A DNA stretch of 64,000 nucleotides from Oscillospiraceae bacterium (GTDB lineage Bacteria; Bacillota; Clostridia; Christensenellales; Aristaeellaceae): NCBI GenBank assembly GCA_031269355.1, contig JAISZG010000041.1:1-64000 (forward strand), read 5' to 3'. The position numbers were made by a program, and so were the translations under genes. The notes under the pieces were generated by a model. It did not search any database. It was not told the DNA's origin and saw only the letters and a program-made list of their open reading frames with translations. Shown here piece by piece: positions 8,201 to 16,461 of this stretch (positions are counted from its first letter, which is position 1; every line of letters starts with the position of its first letter).

Positions 8201-9316
8201 ATGCGCAAGGTATTAGCGCTGTTGATCGTCGCCCTGCTGATTGTGCCGGCGTTCGCGCTCTCGGAAGACACAATCAAAATCGGCATATTCGAGCCGATCA
8301 CGGGCAGCTACGCGGGCGGCGGCGCAATGGAAGTGGAAGGTTATGAACTGGCGAAAGAACTTTATCCCACAGTGCTTGGGCTTCCCGTTGAATTTGTTAT
8401 AGCCGATAATAAATCCGACAAGGTTGAAGCGACCAACGCGGCCGCCTCGCTGGTAAGCTCCGGCGTAGTCGCGGTGCTGGGCAGCTATTCGTCGGGGCTC
8501 AGCCTTGCGGGCGCGGACGTATTCACGGAAGCGCAGATTCCCGCGCTTTCCGGAACCGCCACGAACCCGATGGTAACCCAAAATGACTGGTACGCGCGCA
8601 TCTGCTTCATCGATCCTTTCCAGGGAACGATGCTCGCGCGCTACGCGGTGGATCAAGGTTATAAAAAGATCGCTATTATTCAGGAAATCGAATCCGAATA
8701 CGCGATCGGCCTGTCCACATACTTCCAGCAGGAAGTAGCCAAACACGAAGGATATGAGATCACCTCGATAGGCAACTTCGTAAACACCGATCAGGATTTC
8801 TCGACGTTGCTTACGGACGCGCTGAAGAGCGAGCCCGACATAATTATGACGCCGGTAGGATACGCCCCCAGCGCCGCGCTTATCGTAAAACAAGCGCGCG
8901 AGCTTGGCTACACGGGGCCGATATTCGGCGGCGATACGCTCGACGCTCCCGAACTCTATGAAATCGCAGGCGAGTACGCTGAAGGCGTCATATTCACCAC
9001 GTTCTATGATTCCGCGCAGCCAGCTACCGAAAAGACTAGCGAATTCCTCGACGCGTACCGCGCGAAATACGGCAAGGAACCATCCGGTACCAATATCATG
9101 TGCTACGACGCGTACCTGTGCCTGTTGAACGCCATCGAAACGGCAGGCTCCACCGATTCCACGGCGATCCGCGACGCGATATTCGCGACGAACGGCTTCG
9201 TAGGCGCGGCTGGCGTTATAACGCTGGACGAGAACCACGATGCCGTACGCCCCGTTGTGTTCAAAGAAATCGCCAAGGACGGCTCGGCCAACTTCCTGGC
9301 GCTTGTGGAACCGTAA
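8201..9316 (+). CDS. livK: Branched-chain amino acid ABC transporter substrate-binding protein
   Basis: Extracellular Leu/Ile/Val-type binding protein of 371 residues (type I periplasmic-binding fold). The ATG at 8201 has GGAGGG 7-12 nt upstream. A Sec signal peptide (MRKVLALLIVALLIVPAFA) is followed by SEDTIKIGIFEPITGSYAGG, the usual family start. Other family features are NAAASLVSSGVVAVLGSYSS and ALSGTATNPMVT (ligand-binding loop). The signal has no lipobox cysteine, unusual for a Gram-positive binding protein. It is first in livKHMGF but is separated from livH by 309 bp with two hairpins, so it is probably made in excess. Confidence 0.95.
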   Translation: MRKVLALLIVALLIVPAFALSEDTIKIGIFEPITGSYAGGGAMEVEGYELAKELYPTVLGLPVEFVIADNKSDKVEATNAAASLVSSGVVAVLGSYSSGLSLAGADVFTEAQIPALSGTATNPMVTQNDWYARICFIDPFQGTMLARYAVDQGYKKIAIIQEIESEYAIGLSTYFQQEVAKHEGYEITSIGNFVNTDQDFSTLLTDALKSEPDIIMTPVGYAPSAALIVKQARELGYTGPIFGGDTLDAPELYEIAGEYAEGVIFTTFYDSAQPATEKTSEFLDAYRAKYGKEPSGTNIMCYDAYLCLLNAIETAGSTDSTAIRDAIFATNGFVGAAGVITLDENHDAVRPVVFKEIAKDGSANFLALVEP

Positions 9317-9333
9317 ACCTATATTCCCAAATA

Positions 9334-9355
9334 GGGGAGCGGAAACGCTCCCCTT
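9334..9355 (+). terminator. Stem-loop after livK
   Basis: GGGGAGCG-GAAA-CGCTCCCC, a perfect 8-bp stem with a GAAA tetraloop, starts 18 bp after the livK stop and is followed by only two T. It is better read as an mRNA-stabilising or partial-termination hairpin than as a strong terminator. Confidence 0.6.
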
Positions 9356-9475
9356 CCATGTGTCCCGGCCTTGTGTTCCGGGCGTCCCGGCTTCACGTTC
9401 TCGCATCCCGCGAATTTCGCATTTGCCGATATTGTTTTCATTTTGTCATTCCCCGCATACGATGAACCGTCCCGC

Positions 9476-9524
9476 ACCGAGCGGACCAGGCGACGGGGGG
9501 CGCGTGCCGGTCGGTTTTTTATTT
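9476..9524 (+). terminator. Probable terminator between livK and livH
   Basis: ACCGAGCGG pairs with CCGGTCGGT (one mismatch) around a ~22-nt loop and is followed by a T-run TTTTTTATTT. It would reduce transcription from livK into livHMGF. The rest of the 9317-9625 gap has no gene I can support. Confidence 0.5.
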
Positions 9525-9625
9525 CATCGCGCCGTTTTTATCATGGTCGCTTCATCAGGATCGTTTCATTCGCTTGCTTACGTAATTGGTTTTACGTTGC
9601 ATTCAGGGCAGAGGGGTTATAAGAT

Positions 9626-10513
9626 ATGGCGACATTTTTTCAACACATGACAAACGCGCTTAGCGTGGGCAGCCTGTACGCGCTTATGGCCATCGGCTAT
9701 ACGATGGTGTACGGCGTGCTGCGGCTGATCAATTTCGCGCATGGCGAAATATTTATGATAGCAATGTATATGGTTTTCTATGGGCTGGCGATATTCTTTC
9801 TGCCTTGGTACGTCAGCTTTACGCTGGCGATTGTTATCACGGCGCTTCTGGGCGTGGCTGCGGAGAGGCTCGCGTACCGCCCGCTGCGTGACGCGCCGCG
9901 CATTTCTATATTGATATCAGCCATAGCGGTCAGCTACTTTCTGCAAAATCTGGCTACGGTTTTATTCGGCGGACGCCCGCTGACGTTTCCCCAAGTGCCG
10001 CTATTCACTCAGATTATGACGCTGGGCAGCGTGCGCATACCGCGGCTGTCAATCCTGGTGCCGCTGATCACGCTTGTTCTGCTCGCACTGCTGATGCTGC
10101 TGCTCAAGCGCACCAAAACCGGCATGGCTATGCGAGCGGTCGCCCGCGATTACGACGCGGCTCGGTTGATGGGCATAGATCTTAACTTTACAATCGCGAC
10201 CACATTTTTCATCGGCTCCGCGCTGGCCGGTGTCGGCGCTATTATGTGGGGGATGAAATATCCGCAGATCAACCCAACCGTCGGTTCGATGCCGGGCATC
10301 AAGTGCTTCATAGCGGCGGTGCTGGGCGGAATAGGCAATACTGCCGGAGCCGTGCTGGGCGGCGTCGTGCTTGGAATTGTTGAGATTATGCTTGTCGCGC
10401 TGTGGCCTTCGCTTTCAGGCTACAGAGACGCGTTCGCATTTATACTGCTGATCGTCGTCCTGTTGGTAAAGCCGACCGGACTGCTCGGCGAGAAAACGAC
10501 GGAGAAGGTGTGA
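9626..10513 (+). CDS. livH: Branched-chain amino acid ABC transporter permease LivH
   Basis: Integral membrane permease of 295 residues. Typical LivH sequences are GSLYALMAIGYTMVYGVLRL and INFAHGEIFM near residues 15-45, and the EAA-like cytoplasmic loop AMRAVARDYDAARLMGID near 175. The C-terminus contains AAVLGGIGNTAGAVLGG. An AGAGGGG ribosome site precedes the ATG. It pairs with LivM to form the membrane channel and is 2 bp upstream of livM, so the two are co-translated. Confidence 0.95.
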   Translation: MATFFQHMTNALSVGSLYALMAIGYTMVYGVLRLINFAHGEIFMIAMYMVFYGLAIFFLPWYVSFTLAIVITALLGVAAERLAYRPLRDAPRISILISAIAVSYFLQNLATVLFGGRPLTFPQVPLFTQIMTLGSVRIPRLSILVPLITLVLLALLMLLLKRTKTGMAMRAVARDYDAARLMGIDLNFTIATTFFIGSALAGVGAIMWGMKYPQINPTVGSMPGIKCFIAAVLGGIGNTAGAVLGGVVLGIVEIMLVALWPSLSGYRDAFAFILLIVVLLVKPTGLLGEKTTEKV

Positions 10514-10515
10514 CG

Positions 10516-11613
10516 ATGCAGACGAAAACAATCCGTCCATCCAAACCGGCAAAGCGCAGCTGGGTTTCGCTTATACTTACGCTGATACTGCTTTCTATCG
10601 TGTGCTTCGTTCTGTTCAAGCTGCAAGGCGTGCAGAACCAATTAGTTCTGCGCATCGCAAGGTTATGCGCGATAAATATTACGCTGGCGCTAGCGATGAA
10701 TCTGATAAACGGATTCACCGGCATATTTTCGCTGGGGCAGGCGGGATTCATGGCGATCGGCGCGTATACTACCGCGCTTTTGACCATCCCCGCCAGTAAA
10801 AAGGCTATGATGTTCATGCTGACCCCATTGGTTAAGCCGCTCGATACTCTCACGCTTCCGTTCGGCTTAACTTTGATTATAGGCGGCTTGATAGCGGCGG
10901 GTGCGGCTTTCCTGATAGGAGTGCCATGCCTGCGCCTGCGCGGCGATTATCTGGCCATCGCAACGCTTGGCTTCTCTGAAATAATACGCGTATTGATTAT
11001 GAACGCGCAGAGCCTGACCAATGGCGCGCAGGGATTGAAGAGCATACCGTCGAACGCGACCATATGGTGGACGTACGGCATCGCTTTTATAGTTATCGTA
11101 TTTATGGCGTTATTCACAAGTTCGAGCTACGGGCGCGCGCTAAAGGCGATACGCGAGGATGAGATAGCCGCCGAATCTATGGGCGTTTCGTTATTCGCTC
11201 ATAAGATGATGGCGTTCATGCTGAGCGCGTTCTTCGCGGCGGTGGGCGGCGGCCTGCTGGCGGCTTACAACGGCACTATCGGGCAGGATATGTTCCGCGT
11301 TATCCAAACATATAACGTGCTGATGATAGTCGTTATGGGCGGTATGGGTTCCATCACCGGATCGGTTATCGCGGCGTTCATCGTAACTATCGGGCAGGAA
11401 TGGCTGCGCGTGCTGGATGGACCGATCAATTTGGGGCCAATCCACACGTCCGGCATCGCGGGAATGCGCATGGTCGTGTTCTCGGCGCTTCTGCTGATTA
11501 TCATCGTATTCTTCCGCAACGGCTTGTTTGGAACCAACGAGGCTACATGGTCCGCGATAGGCGGCAGGCTGTCCGCGCTAGCCGGACACAAGAAGCGGGG
11601 GACGGCTGAATGA
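10516..11613 (+). CDS. livM: Branched-chain amino acid ABC transporter permease LivM
   Basis: Second channel subunit, 365 residues. The start at 10516 is chosen because it directly follows the livH TGA, with GGAGAAGG upstream; earlier in-frame starts would overlap livH widely. Family features are ALAMNLINGFTGIFSLGQAG near residue 55, the loop RLRGDYLAIATLGFSEI, and ALKAIREDEIAAESMGV. A late GGMGSITGSVIAA segment matches LivM. Its TGA overlaps the livG ATG (ATGA). Confidence 0.95.
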   Translation: MQTKTIRPSKPAKRSWVSLILTLILLSIVCFVLFKLQGVQNQLVLRIARLCAINITLALAMNLINGFTGIFSLGQAGFMAIGAYTTALLTIPASKKAMMFMLTPLVKPLDTLTLPFGLTLIIGGLIAAGAAFLIGVPCLRLRGDYLAIATLGFSEIIRVLIMNAQSLTNGAQGLKSIPSNATIWWTYGIAFIVIVFMALFTSSSYGRALKAIREDEIAAESMGVSLFAHKMMAFMLSAFFAAVGGGLLAAYNGTIGQDMFRVIQTYNVLMIVVMGGMGSITGSVIAAFIVTIGQEWLRVLDGPINLGPIHTSGIAGMRMVVFSALLLIIIVFFRNGLFGTNEATWSAIGGRLSALAGHKKRGTAE

Positions 11614-12389
11614 GAAAAAAAGTTCTTGAAATAAACGATGTGACGATGCAGTTCGGCGGGCTAATCGCGGTAAACAACCTTACGATGTTCGCGGATTATC
11701 AGGAAATCGTCGCGCTGATCGGCCCCAACGGCGCCGGCAAGACTACCGCGTTTAATATGATCACAGGCGTATATAAGCCAACCAGCGGACACATCGTTCT
11801 TAACAAAGAGAATATAACCGGCATGCGTCCCGACCGCATAGCGCTTAGGGGAATGGCGCGCACGTTTCAGAATATTCGATTGTTCAAAGCGCTTACCGTA
11901 ATGGAAAACGTCGTTATCGCGCAGCATCTGCGCCTTAAATCCAGCTGGCTTGGCGCCACCGCCCGCCTGCCGCGCTATCGTGCGGAGAACAGGATTATGT
12001 ATGAGCGCGCCGAAGAGCTGCTGGATTATATGGGCTTATTGGATGTAAGAAACGAAATCGCGTCCTCTCTCCCCTACGGCATGCAGCGCAAGCTCGAGAT
12101 ATCTCGCGCGCTGGCCACCCAGCCCGTGATGCTGCTGCTCGACGAACCGGCCGCTGGCATGAATCCGGCTGAATCGCTGGATCTTACGCGGCTGATACAA
12201 GGCATACGCGAGCACTTCAATCTGACTATACTTCTTATTGAACATCATATGGATGTGGTAATGGATATATCCGATCGCATATATGTGCTGGACTACGGCA
12301 ACCTGATCGCGGTAGGAACTCCGGATGAGATACAGGCGAACGACGACGTGATTCACGCGTATCTGGGGGTGGATGAAAATGAAGCTTGA
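11610..12389 (+). CDS. livG: Branched-chain amino acid ABC transporter ATP-binding protein LivG
   Basis: Cytoplasmic ATPase of 259 residues. Walker A GPNGAGKTT is near residue 38, a signature region SLPYGMQRKLEI replaces the canonical LSGGQ as is normal for LivG, and Walker B is LLLDEPAAGMNP. Its H-loop is LLIEHHMDVV. The LivG-specific insert after Walker A (GMARTFQNIRLFKALTVMEN) distinguishes it from LivF. It overlaps livM by 4 bp and livF by 17 bp. Confidence 0.95.
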   Translation: MRKKVLEINDVTMQFGGLIAVNNLTMFADYQEIVALIGPNGAGKTTAFNMITGVYKPTSGHIVLNKENITGMRPDRIALRGMARTFQNIRLFKALTVMENVVIAQHLRLKSSWLGATARLPRYRAENRIMYERAEELLDYMGLLDVRNEIASSLPYGMQRKLEISRALATQPVMLLLDEPAAGMNPAESLDLTRLIQGIREHFNLTILLIEHHMDVVMDISDRIYVLDYGNLIAVGTPDEIQANDDVIHAYLGVDENEA

Positions 12390-13158
12390 GATACGCGATC
12401 TTCGCGTTTCATACGGTGGAATACAAGCGCTGAAGGGCGTCAGCTTTACGGTGAACGAGGGTTCGATCGTCACGCTGATCGGAGCGAACGGCGCCGGAAA
12501 ATCCACCACGCTGCGCGCGGTGTCCGGTTTGCAAAAAGCGGACGGCGGTTCTATAACTCTGGACGGGCAAAGCATAATGGGTCTGCCTACGAAGGAGATC
12601 GTTCGGCGCGGCATAGTGATGGTGCCGGAAGGCCGCCGCGTATTTCCGGATATGACGGTGCGCGAAAACCTGCTCATAGGCGCGTTTATCCGCAGCGATC
12701 GCGCCGAAGTTGAAAAAGACCTGCGCCATGTATTCGAGTTGTTCCCGCGCCTGTCGGAGCGCACGTGGCAAATGGCGGGCACTCTATCCGGCGGCGAACA
12801 GCAAATGCTCGCGGTAGGGCGCGCGCTCATGGCTAAACCCAAACTGCTTATGATGGATGAACCGTCGCTTGGCCTCGCGCCGCTGATAGTGCGCGGAATA
12901 TTCGATATAATAAAGCGTGTAAACGCGGACGGCATAACCGTTCTACTTATAGAACAGAATGCGAACGCAGCGCTGAGAGTCGCGGGATACGGCTATGTGC
13001 TTGAAACGGGTTCTATCGTGCTGGAAGGCTCGGGCGCGGCGCTGATGGCCGATCCCCGCGTTCAGGAGGCTTATCTAGGAAAGCATAAGGAAAAACCGCA
13101 GAACGCGCATGACGATTACACCGCCGTCGCCGCCACAGCTGGCAGACTAACCGACTGA
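12373..13158 (+). CDS. livF: Branched-chain amino acid ABC transporter ATP-binding protein LivF
   Basis: Second ATPase, 261 residues. Walker A GANGAGKST is near residue 35, the LivF marker GIVMVPEGRRVFPDMTVREN follows, then the signature LSGGEQQML and Walker B LLMMDEPSLGLAP. Its last ~25 residues are a non-conserved charged tail. It starts inside livG with a GGGGGTGG ribosome site. It closes the liv operon, which ends at a hairpin about 37 bp downstream. Confidence 0.95.
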   Translation: MKMKLEIRDLRVSYGGIQALKGVSFTVNEGSIVTLIGANGAGKSTTLRAVSGLQKADGGSITLDGQSIMGLPTKEIVRRGIVMVPEGRRVFPDMTVRENLLIGAFIRSDRAEVEKDLRHVFELFPRLSERTWQMAGTLSGGEQQMLAVGRALMAKPKLLMMDEPSLGLAPLIVRGIFDIIKRVNADGITVLLIEQNANAALRVAGYGYVLETGSIVLEGSGAALMADPRVQEAYLGKHKEKPQNAHDDYTAVAATAGRLTD

Positions 13159-13194
13159 GCGGGCGATAAGATTATTGGCTAATCATCAAGCGCG

Positions 13195-13233
13195 AATAAC
13201 CGCCTACGGTTGAATATACCGCAGGCGGTTATT
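13195..13233 (+). terminator. Terminator of liv operon
   Basis: AATAACCGCCTACGG and CCGCAGGCGGTTATT pair with one mismatch around a 9-nt loop and are followed by an AT-rich tail (TTATATATAT). It ends the livKHMGF transcripts. Confidence 0.75.
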
Positions 13234-13291
13234 TATATATATATGAGATATAATCGAAGCGACCGTAATTCCCCGCGTATGCGCACCCTAT

Positions 13292-13645
13292 CTAACCGCG
13301 CCCCAATACATATCGCAGTTTAGCAGCGAACATGCACGCCAGCTCCGACATTCTATCCACCACGTTGTTTACCGAATCGTTAACCGCAATCAGATCGTCA
13401 AGCGGCGCATCGTTATGCGCCGCCGAACTCACTATCTTTCCCTCCGCAGCTGCTAGCGAACCCAAAGCGCTGTTGCCGCGCGCAATGGAATCAACCACAG
13501 CGTCAGCCGCGTCGGCACAATTGATATGCGGTATCTCTATGACTGGCATATCATTGGTATAGAACGTAGCGGAACTAATGATTTCAGCAGCGCTTTGCAG
13601 CGAACTTGCCACGCGCTGAATATTATGTTTAATGTTATCTTCCAT
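13292..13645 (-). CDS. Short protein with the NAEGxKI-type domain
   Basis: A 117-residue protein, the smallest of four genes here that share one domain. The start is set at 13645 (MEDNIKHNIQRV), with GGAG 12 nt upstream; a longer form from 13726 has no ribosome site. Residues ~38-115 hold the domain: PVIEIPHINCADAADAVVDS, then IARGNSALGSLAAAEGKI, then LIAVNDSVNNVVDRMSELA. The usual Asn before AEG is Ala here and one residue between G and K is missing, so it is the most divergent copy. It appears helical with no signal peptide. It is divergent from the large repeat protein with the same domain. I know of no assigned function. Confidence 0.65.
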   Translation of the reverse strand: MEDNIKHNIQRVASSLQSAAEIISSATFYTNDMPVIEIPHINCADAADAVVDSIARGNSALGSLAAAEGKIVSSAAHNDAPLDDLIAVNDSVNNVVDRMSELACMFAAKLRYVLGRG

Positions 13646-13736
13646 ATTATTTATTGTCTCCTGCAGAACTTCTGCGAGTGAAGAATACCATACGCATACC
13701 AATATTGCTATGCGAAAATCGTACATGAGTGAGAAA

Positions 13737-13764
13737 AATATTGATTACTTTATTCCATAATAAT
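13737..13764 (+). promoter_or_regulatory. Possible sporulation-sigma-type promoter upstream of the repeat protein
   Basis: AATATT, 13 bp, CATAATAAT. This resembles the sigma-E pattern (ATATT-type -35, CATACANT-type -10) more than a housekeeping promoter, and no TTGACA/TATAAT pair is visible upstream of 13889. The match is loose. Confidence 0.25.
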
Positions 13765-13888
13765 TTTTAAATAAAAAAAGATCATGCTCGGCGCGTCCAT
13801 AACAGCTAACGGCGCGAACGCAGCTAGCCACATCGGAATAGTTTGGAGTAACCGCCGAAGCGCTGTTCGTATGGGGGGAGGGCTAACA

Positions 13889-16297
13889 TTGAGTATAAAC
13901 GAAACGTACCCTGAACGGATCAAAAACAACGACTCGCCTGACCGCCTGCGAGAAGTATGTTCAATAGCGTCTACCGATAAATTTGACGATACGCCCACAT
14001 CAGCGCAAACGAACTCATTCCCCGCGAGCATAACGCCCATACCAAAAAAGGTGGGCATCGCGCCGCCTTACGCGGTCAAGGCGCGCAAGAACAAGCCGCC
14101 TATCAAGCCGCCGTCATATATACCAAACGAATCAAATACAGCGAATCGCTCCGGAAGAGGCGCAGAACGCGCGTATCCTGGCGCCGCATCGCTCGCGCCT
14201 TCTCCAAGCGAAGAGGCAAGCGAGTTCTCCATTTGGCAAGCCGAACGTTTCGCGCAGCTGTGGATGAACTCAAATTCTCCCTCAAAGGCGAAGCTCGACC
14301 AAAGCGCCGCTGCGGCGCAATCCGCGCAGTCGCAAGAGAATACCCCCGCACGCGCCGTTTCGAACGCGGCTCCTCCATGGTTTGTACCGCCGATATCACA
14401 ATCGCAGGCAACTCCAATATCGCCTTCAAACCACGCTCCAGCCGAACAGACGCTGCCGCCGTGGTTGGTTGCTCATAATAAACCGCCGATCGTTCAGCCT
14501 ATTTGGAAGCCGACGGTCACACCGGTTCAGCAAGCGCAACAACCACCCGCCGAGCAAGCGCCGCCGTGGCTTGTCTCACATAATAAACCGCCGATAGTCC
14601 AGCCAGTTCAGGGGGCGATGGTCACGCAGGTTCAACAAACAGGCTGGCATTCTGCTGAACAAGAGCCGCCTTGGCTCCCCCCGCACAATGAGCCGCAGGC
14701 TCATCCTTCGGTTTTAACCCCGACGGTCACGCCGATCGAGCAGCCATACGAAGCTGTCGATGCAGCGACGCCGCCGCCATGGTTCATACCTCCGAGCGTC
14801 CAGCCGACCGAAGCGGCGGCTGATCAAACGGACGCGCCGCCGACCTCGCAATATCATGGCGGCGACCGCAGCTACGCGCCGACTACACATACGCCTTGGT
14901 ATATGCCGCCCATCTACCAGCCTGCAGAAGCGGCGGCTGATCAAACAGACGCGCCGCCGACCCCGCAATATCATGGCGGCGGCCGCAATTATGCGCCAAC
15001 TACATATACGCCTTGGTTTATGCCGCCCATCTACCAGCCGAGTGAAGAAAGGGCGTCAGCGCAGGCAGTGGAGACATCAAGTGAGAACGGCGATGCTTCA
15101 TCCGAAACAACGATACCGGAGGATAAAGTAACGCCATGGTTCGCATTACCTTATGATGCCGCAAACGAAGAGCTTATTTTCCCGGACGTCGAACCTTCGT
15201 CCGAACCTACGGATGAAAATGCCGCGCCGCTGGAATCCGGCGCGCCTGACGCCGTAAATGAAGAGCTTGTTTTCCAGGACGGCGAACCCTCGTCCGAACC
15301 TACGGATGAAAATGCCGCGCCGCAGGAATCCGATGCGCCTGAATCACCGCCATCTACGCCATCTTTGCATGACGAATCCGATATATCAGCATATCCGCAA
15401 CCGCTGCTTCCTCCGATGCTTCCCACTGACCGCCCGCCGTTTACGCCGCCGTTGCCGCCAATCCTTCCGCCGTATACGCCATATCCTCCGTATTACCCGC
15501 CATACCCGACATACCCTATGCCGAACCCGCCACCGTCCCCCACATGCCCGGAACCTCCGCCATGCCCCACGTGCCCGGAACCTTCGCCATGCCCCGCTTG
15601 CCCGGAGCCCCCGCCATGCCCCACGTGCCCGGAACCTCCGCCATGCCCCGCCTGCCCGGAGCCTTGCCAGCCGATTTTCCCGCCCGAGTTGACGATGGAA
15701 GAATGCTGCGTGGCGATGATCGCCAGCATTGCGGCTGAAGGATATGCGCTGTCGCATATAATGAACGCGGAAGGGGAGAAGATTCAGTGGATAGTGCAGC
15801 AAGCGAAAACCATAGACGAACTGATGACGGTAAACGAATCCGCGCGGCATATGGTGGTCGATATAACCGCACTAGAGCAGAAACTGCTGGATAAACTTGA
15901 GCGCGCGTCAAACATATGCTCATCCTCGACCGGCTCTACAATCTCCGGCGCTTTTGATATTGAATGCCCGCCGCCAAAATACGAGAAGAAGCCGCGCGCA
16001 GCTGCCGCTCCGCAACTGTTTGACTACGCGCAACCGGTGCCTCGGAATACGCGTGACTGCCAACCAGGCACGTACATAGAACCGCGCATAGAAGAAGCGC
16101 CGCTGCTCGAACAGGCGCGGCCCGTCGAGGAAGAGCCGACTTTCGATCCGCTCCCGCCAATTAATTCTGATACTATAACGATTCAAATGTCTCTCATCGA
16201 CGCACCCACCATCGAGCCGCCCTCGGATACCGCCGCGTATAAACGTATTAGGCGCGCGGTTCGGTTCGCAGAACAATCACAAAAGATATGCGACTAA
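13889..16297 (+). CDS. Large Pro-rich repeat protein with NAEGEKI domain
   Basis: An 802-residue protein with no signal peptide. The start is a TTG at 13889, chosen because GGGGGGAGGG lies 6 nt upstream; upstream ATG codons have no ribosome site. After a charged N-terminus come tandem repeats: a 35-residue unit (PPWLVAHNKPPIVQP...) near residues 190-290, a 39-residue unit (ADQTDAPPTSQYHGG...) at ~305-382, an acidic 31-residue unit (EPSSEPTDENAAP) at ~427-488, a PPYTPYPPYYPPYP stretch, and five 9-residue Cys/Pro units (PTCPEPPPC) at ~551-594. Residues ~600-680 hold the shared domain: SIAAEGYALSHIMNAEGEKI and LMTVNESARHMVVDITALEQ. The layout suggests a structural surface or coat protein crosslinked through Cys; that is inference. 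Confidence 0.8.
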   Translation: MSINETYPERIKNNDSPDRLREVCSIASTDKFDDTPTSAQTNSFPASITPIPKKVGIAPPYAVKARKNKPPIKPPSYIPNESNTANRSGRGAERAYPGAASLAPSPSEEASEFSIWQAERFAQLWMNSNSPSKAKLDQSAAAAQSAQSQENTPARAVSNAAPPWFVPPISQSQATPISPSNHAPAEQTLPPWLVAHNKPPIVQPIWKPTVTPVQQAQQPPAEQAPPWLVSHNKPPIVQPVQGAMVTQVQQTGWHSAEQEPPWLPPHNEPQAHPSVLTPTVTPIEQPYEAVDAATPPPWFIPPSVQPTEAAADQTDAPPTSQYHGGDRSYAPTTHTPWYMPPIYQPAEAAADQTDAPPTPQYHGGGRNYAPTTYTPWFMPPIYQPSEERASAQAVETSSENGDASSETTIPEDKVTPWFALPYDAANEELIFPDVEPSSEPTDENAAPLESGAPDAVNEELVFQDGEPSSEPTDENAAPQESDAPESPPSTPSLHDESDISAYPQPLLPPMLPTDRPPFTPPLPPILPPYTPYPPYYPPYPTYPMPNPPPSPTCPEPPPCPTCPEPSPCPACPEPPPCPTCPEPPPCPACPEPCQPIFPPELTMEECCVAMIASIAAEGYALSHIMNAEGEKIQWIVQQAKTIDELMTVNESARHMVVDITALEQKLLDKLERASNICSSSTGSTISGAFDIECPPPKYEKKPRAAAAPQLFDYAQPVPRNTRDCQPGTYIEPRIEEAPLLEQARPVEEEPTFDPLPPINSDTITIQMSLIDAPTIEPPSDTAAYKRIRRAVRFAEQSQKICD
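14456..14665 (+). repeat. Two 105-bp coding repeats (plus partial third)
   Basis: Two adjacent 35-codon units, each beginning PPWLV(A/S)HNKPPIVQP, with a degenerate third copy (PPWLPPHNEP) from 14666. They lie inside the large repeat protein. Confidence 0.85.
14801..15034 (+). repeat. Two 117-bp coding repeats
   Basis: Two consecutive 39-codon units, highly similar in DNA, each running from a CAG-CC codon pair through GAAGCGGCGGCTGATCAAAC to CCCATCTAC. High nucleotide identity points to recent duplication or slippage inside the large repeat protein. Confidence 0.9.
15167..15352 (+). repeat. Two 93-bp acidic coding repeats
   Basis: Two 31-codon units sharing EEL(I/V)F and EPSSEPTDENAAP, with near-identical DNA in the second half, inside the large repeat protein. 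Confidence 0.85.
15539..15670 (+). repeat. 27-bp Cys/Pro coding repeats
   Basis: About five 9-codon units of P(T/A)CPEP(P/S)PC, the last truncated to PACPEPC. The array gives about ten Cys in 44 residues. It is coding and in frame, not a CRISPR array. Confidence 0.9.
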
Positions 16298-16309
16298 ATA
16301 TATGGTAAA

Positions 16310-16347
16310 ATAACAGCCGCGAGAATTCAGCGTCTCGCGGCTGTTTC
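16310..16347 (+). terminator. Terminator after repeat protein
   Basis: AACAGCCGCGAGA and TCTCGCGGCTGTT form a 13-bp stem with an 8-nt loop, followed by a short T-run, 15 bp after the stop of the repeat protein. Confidence 0.8.
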
Positions 16348-16359
16348 ATAATTATATTA

Positions 16360-16388
16360 TTGACATCGGTCATGCAATTTCCTATACT
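16360..16388 (+). promoter_or_regulatory. Promoter of the 16462 hydrolase
   Basis: TTGACA, 17 bp, TATACT, a strong housekeeping promoter 73 bp before the hydrolase ATG. With the preceding terminator it isolates this gene from the cluster on either side. Confidence 0.8.
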
Positions 16389-16461
16389 GCAAACACCACG
16401 CTCGCGCGATTCATGCGTACCGGAATATGCAATCGGATAAGCGGCCTTCAGGAGGTTTTCC

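Noticed and set aside
8213..9406. A 397-codon open frame antisense to livK
   Set aside because: It is a shadow of the strongly biased livK codons, has no ribosome site and no recognisable motifs.
12036..12935. A 299-codon frame antisense to livG/livF
   Set aside because: Overlaps two clear ATPase genes and has a Ser/Arg/Pro-biased translation with no motif.
15539..15670. 27-bp direct repeats that could be taken for a CRISPR array
   Set aside because: There are no spacers; the units are contiguous, in frame and encode Cys/Pro repeats.
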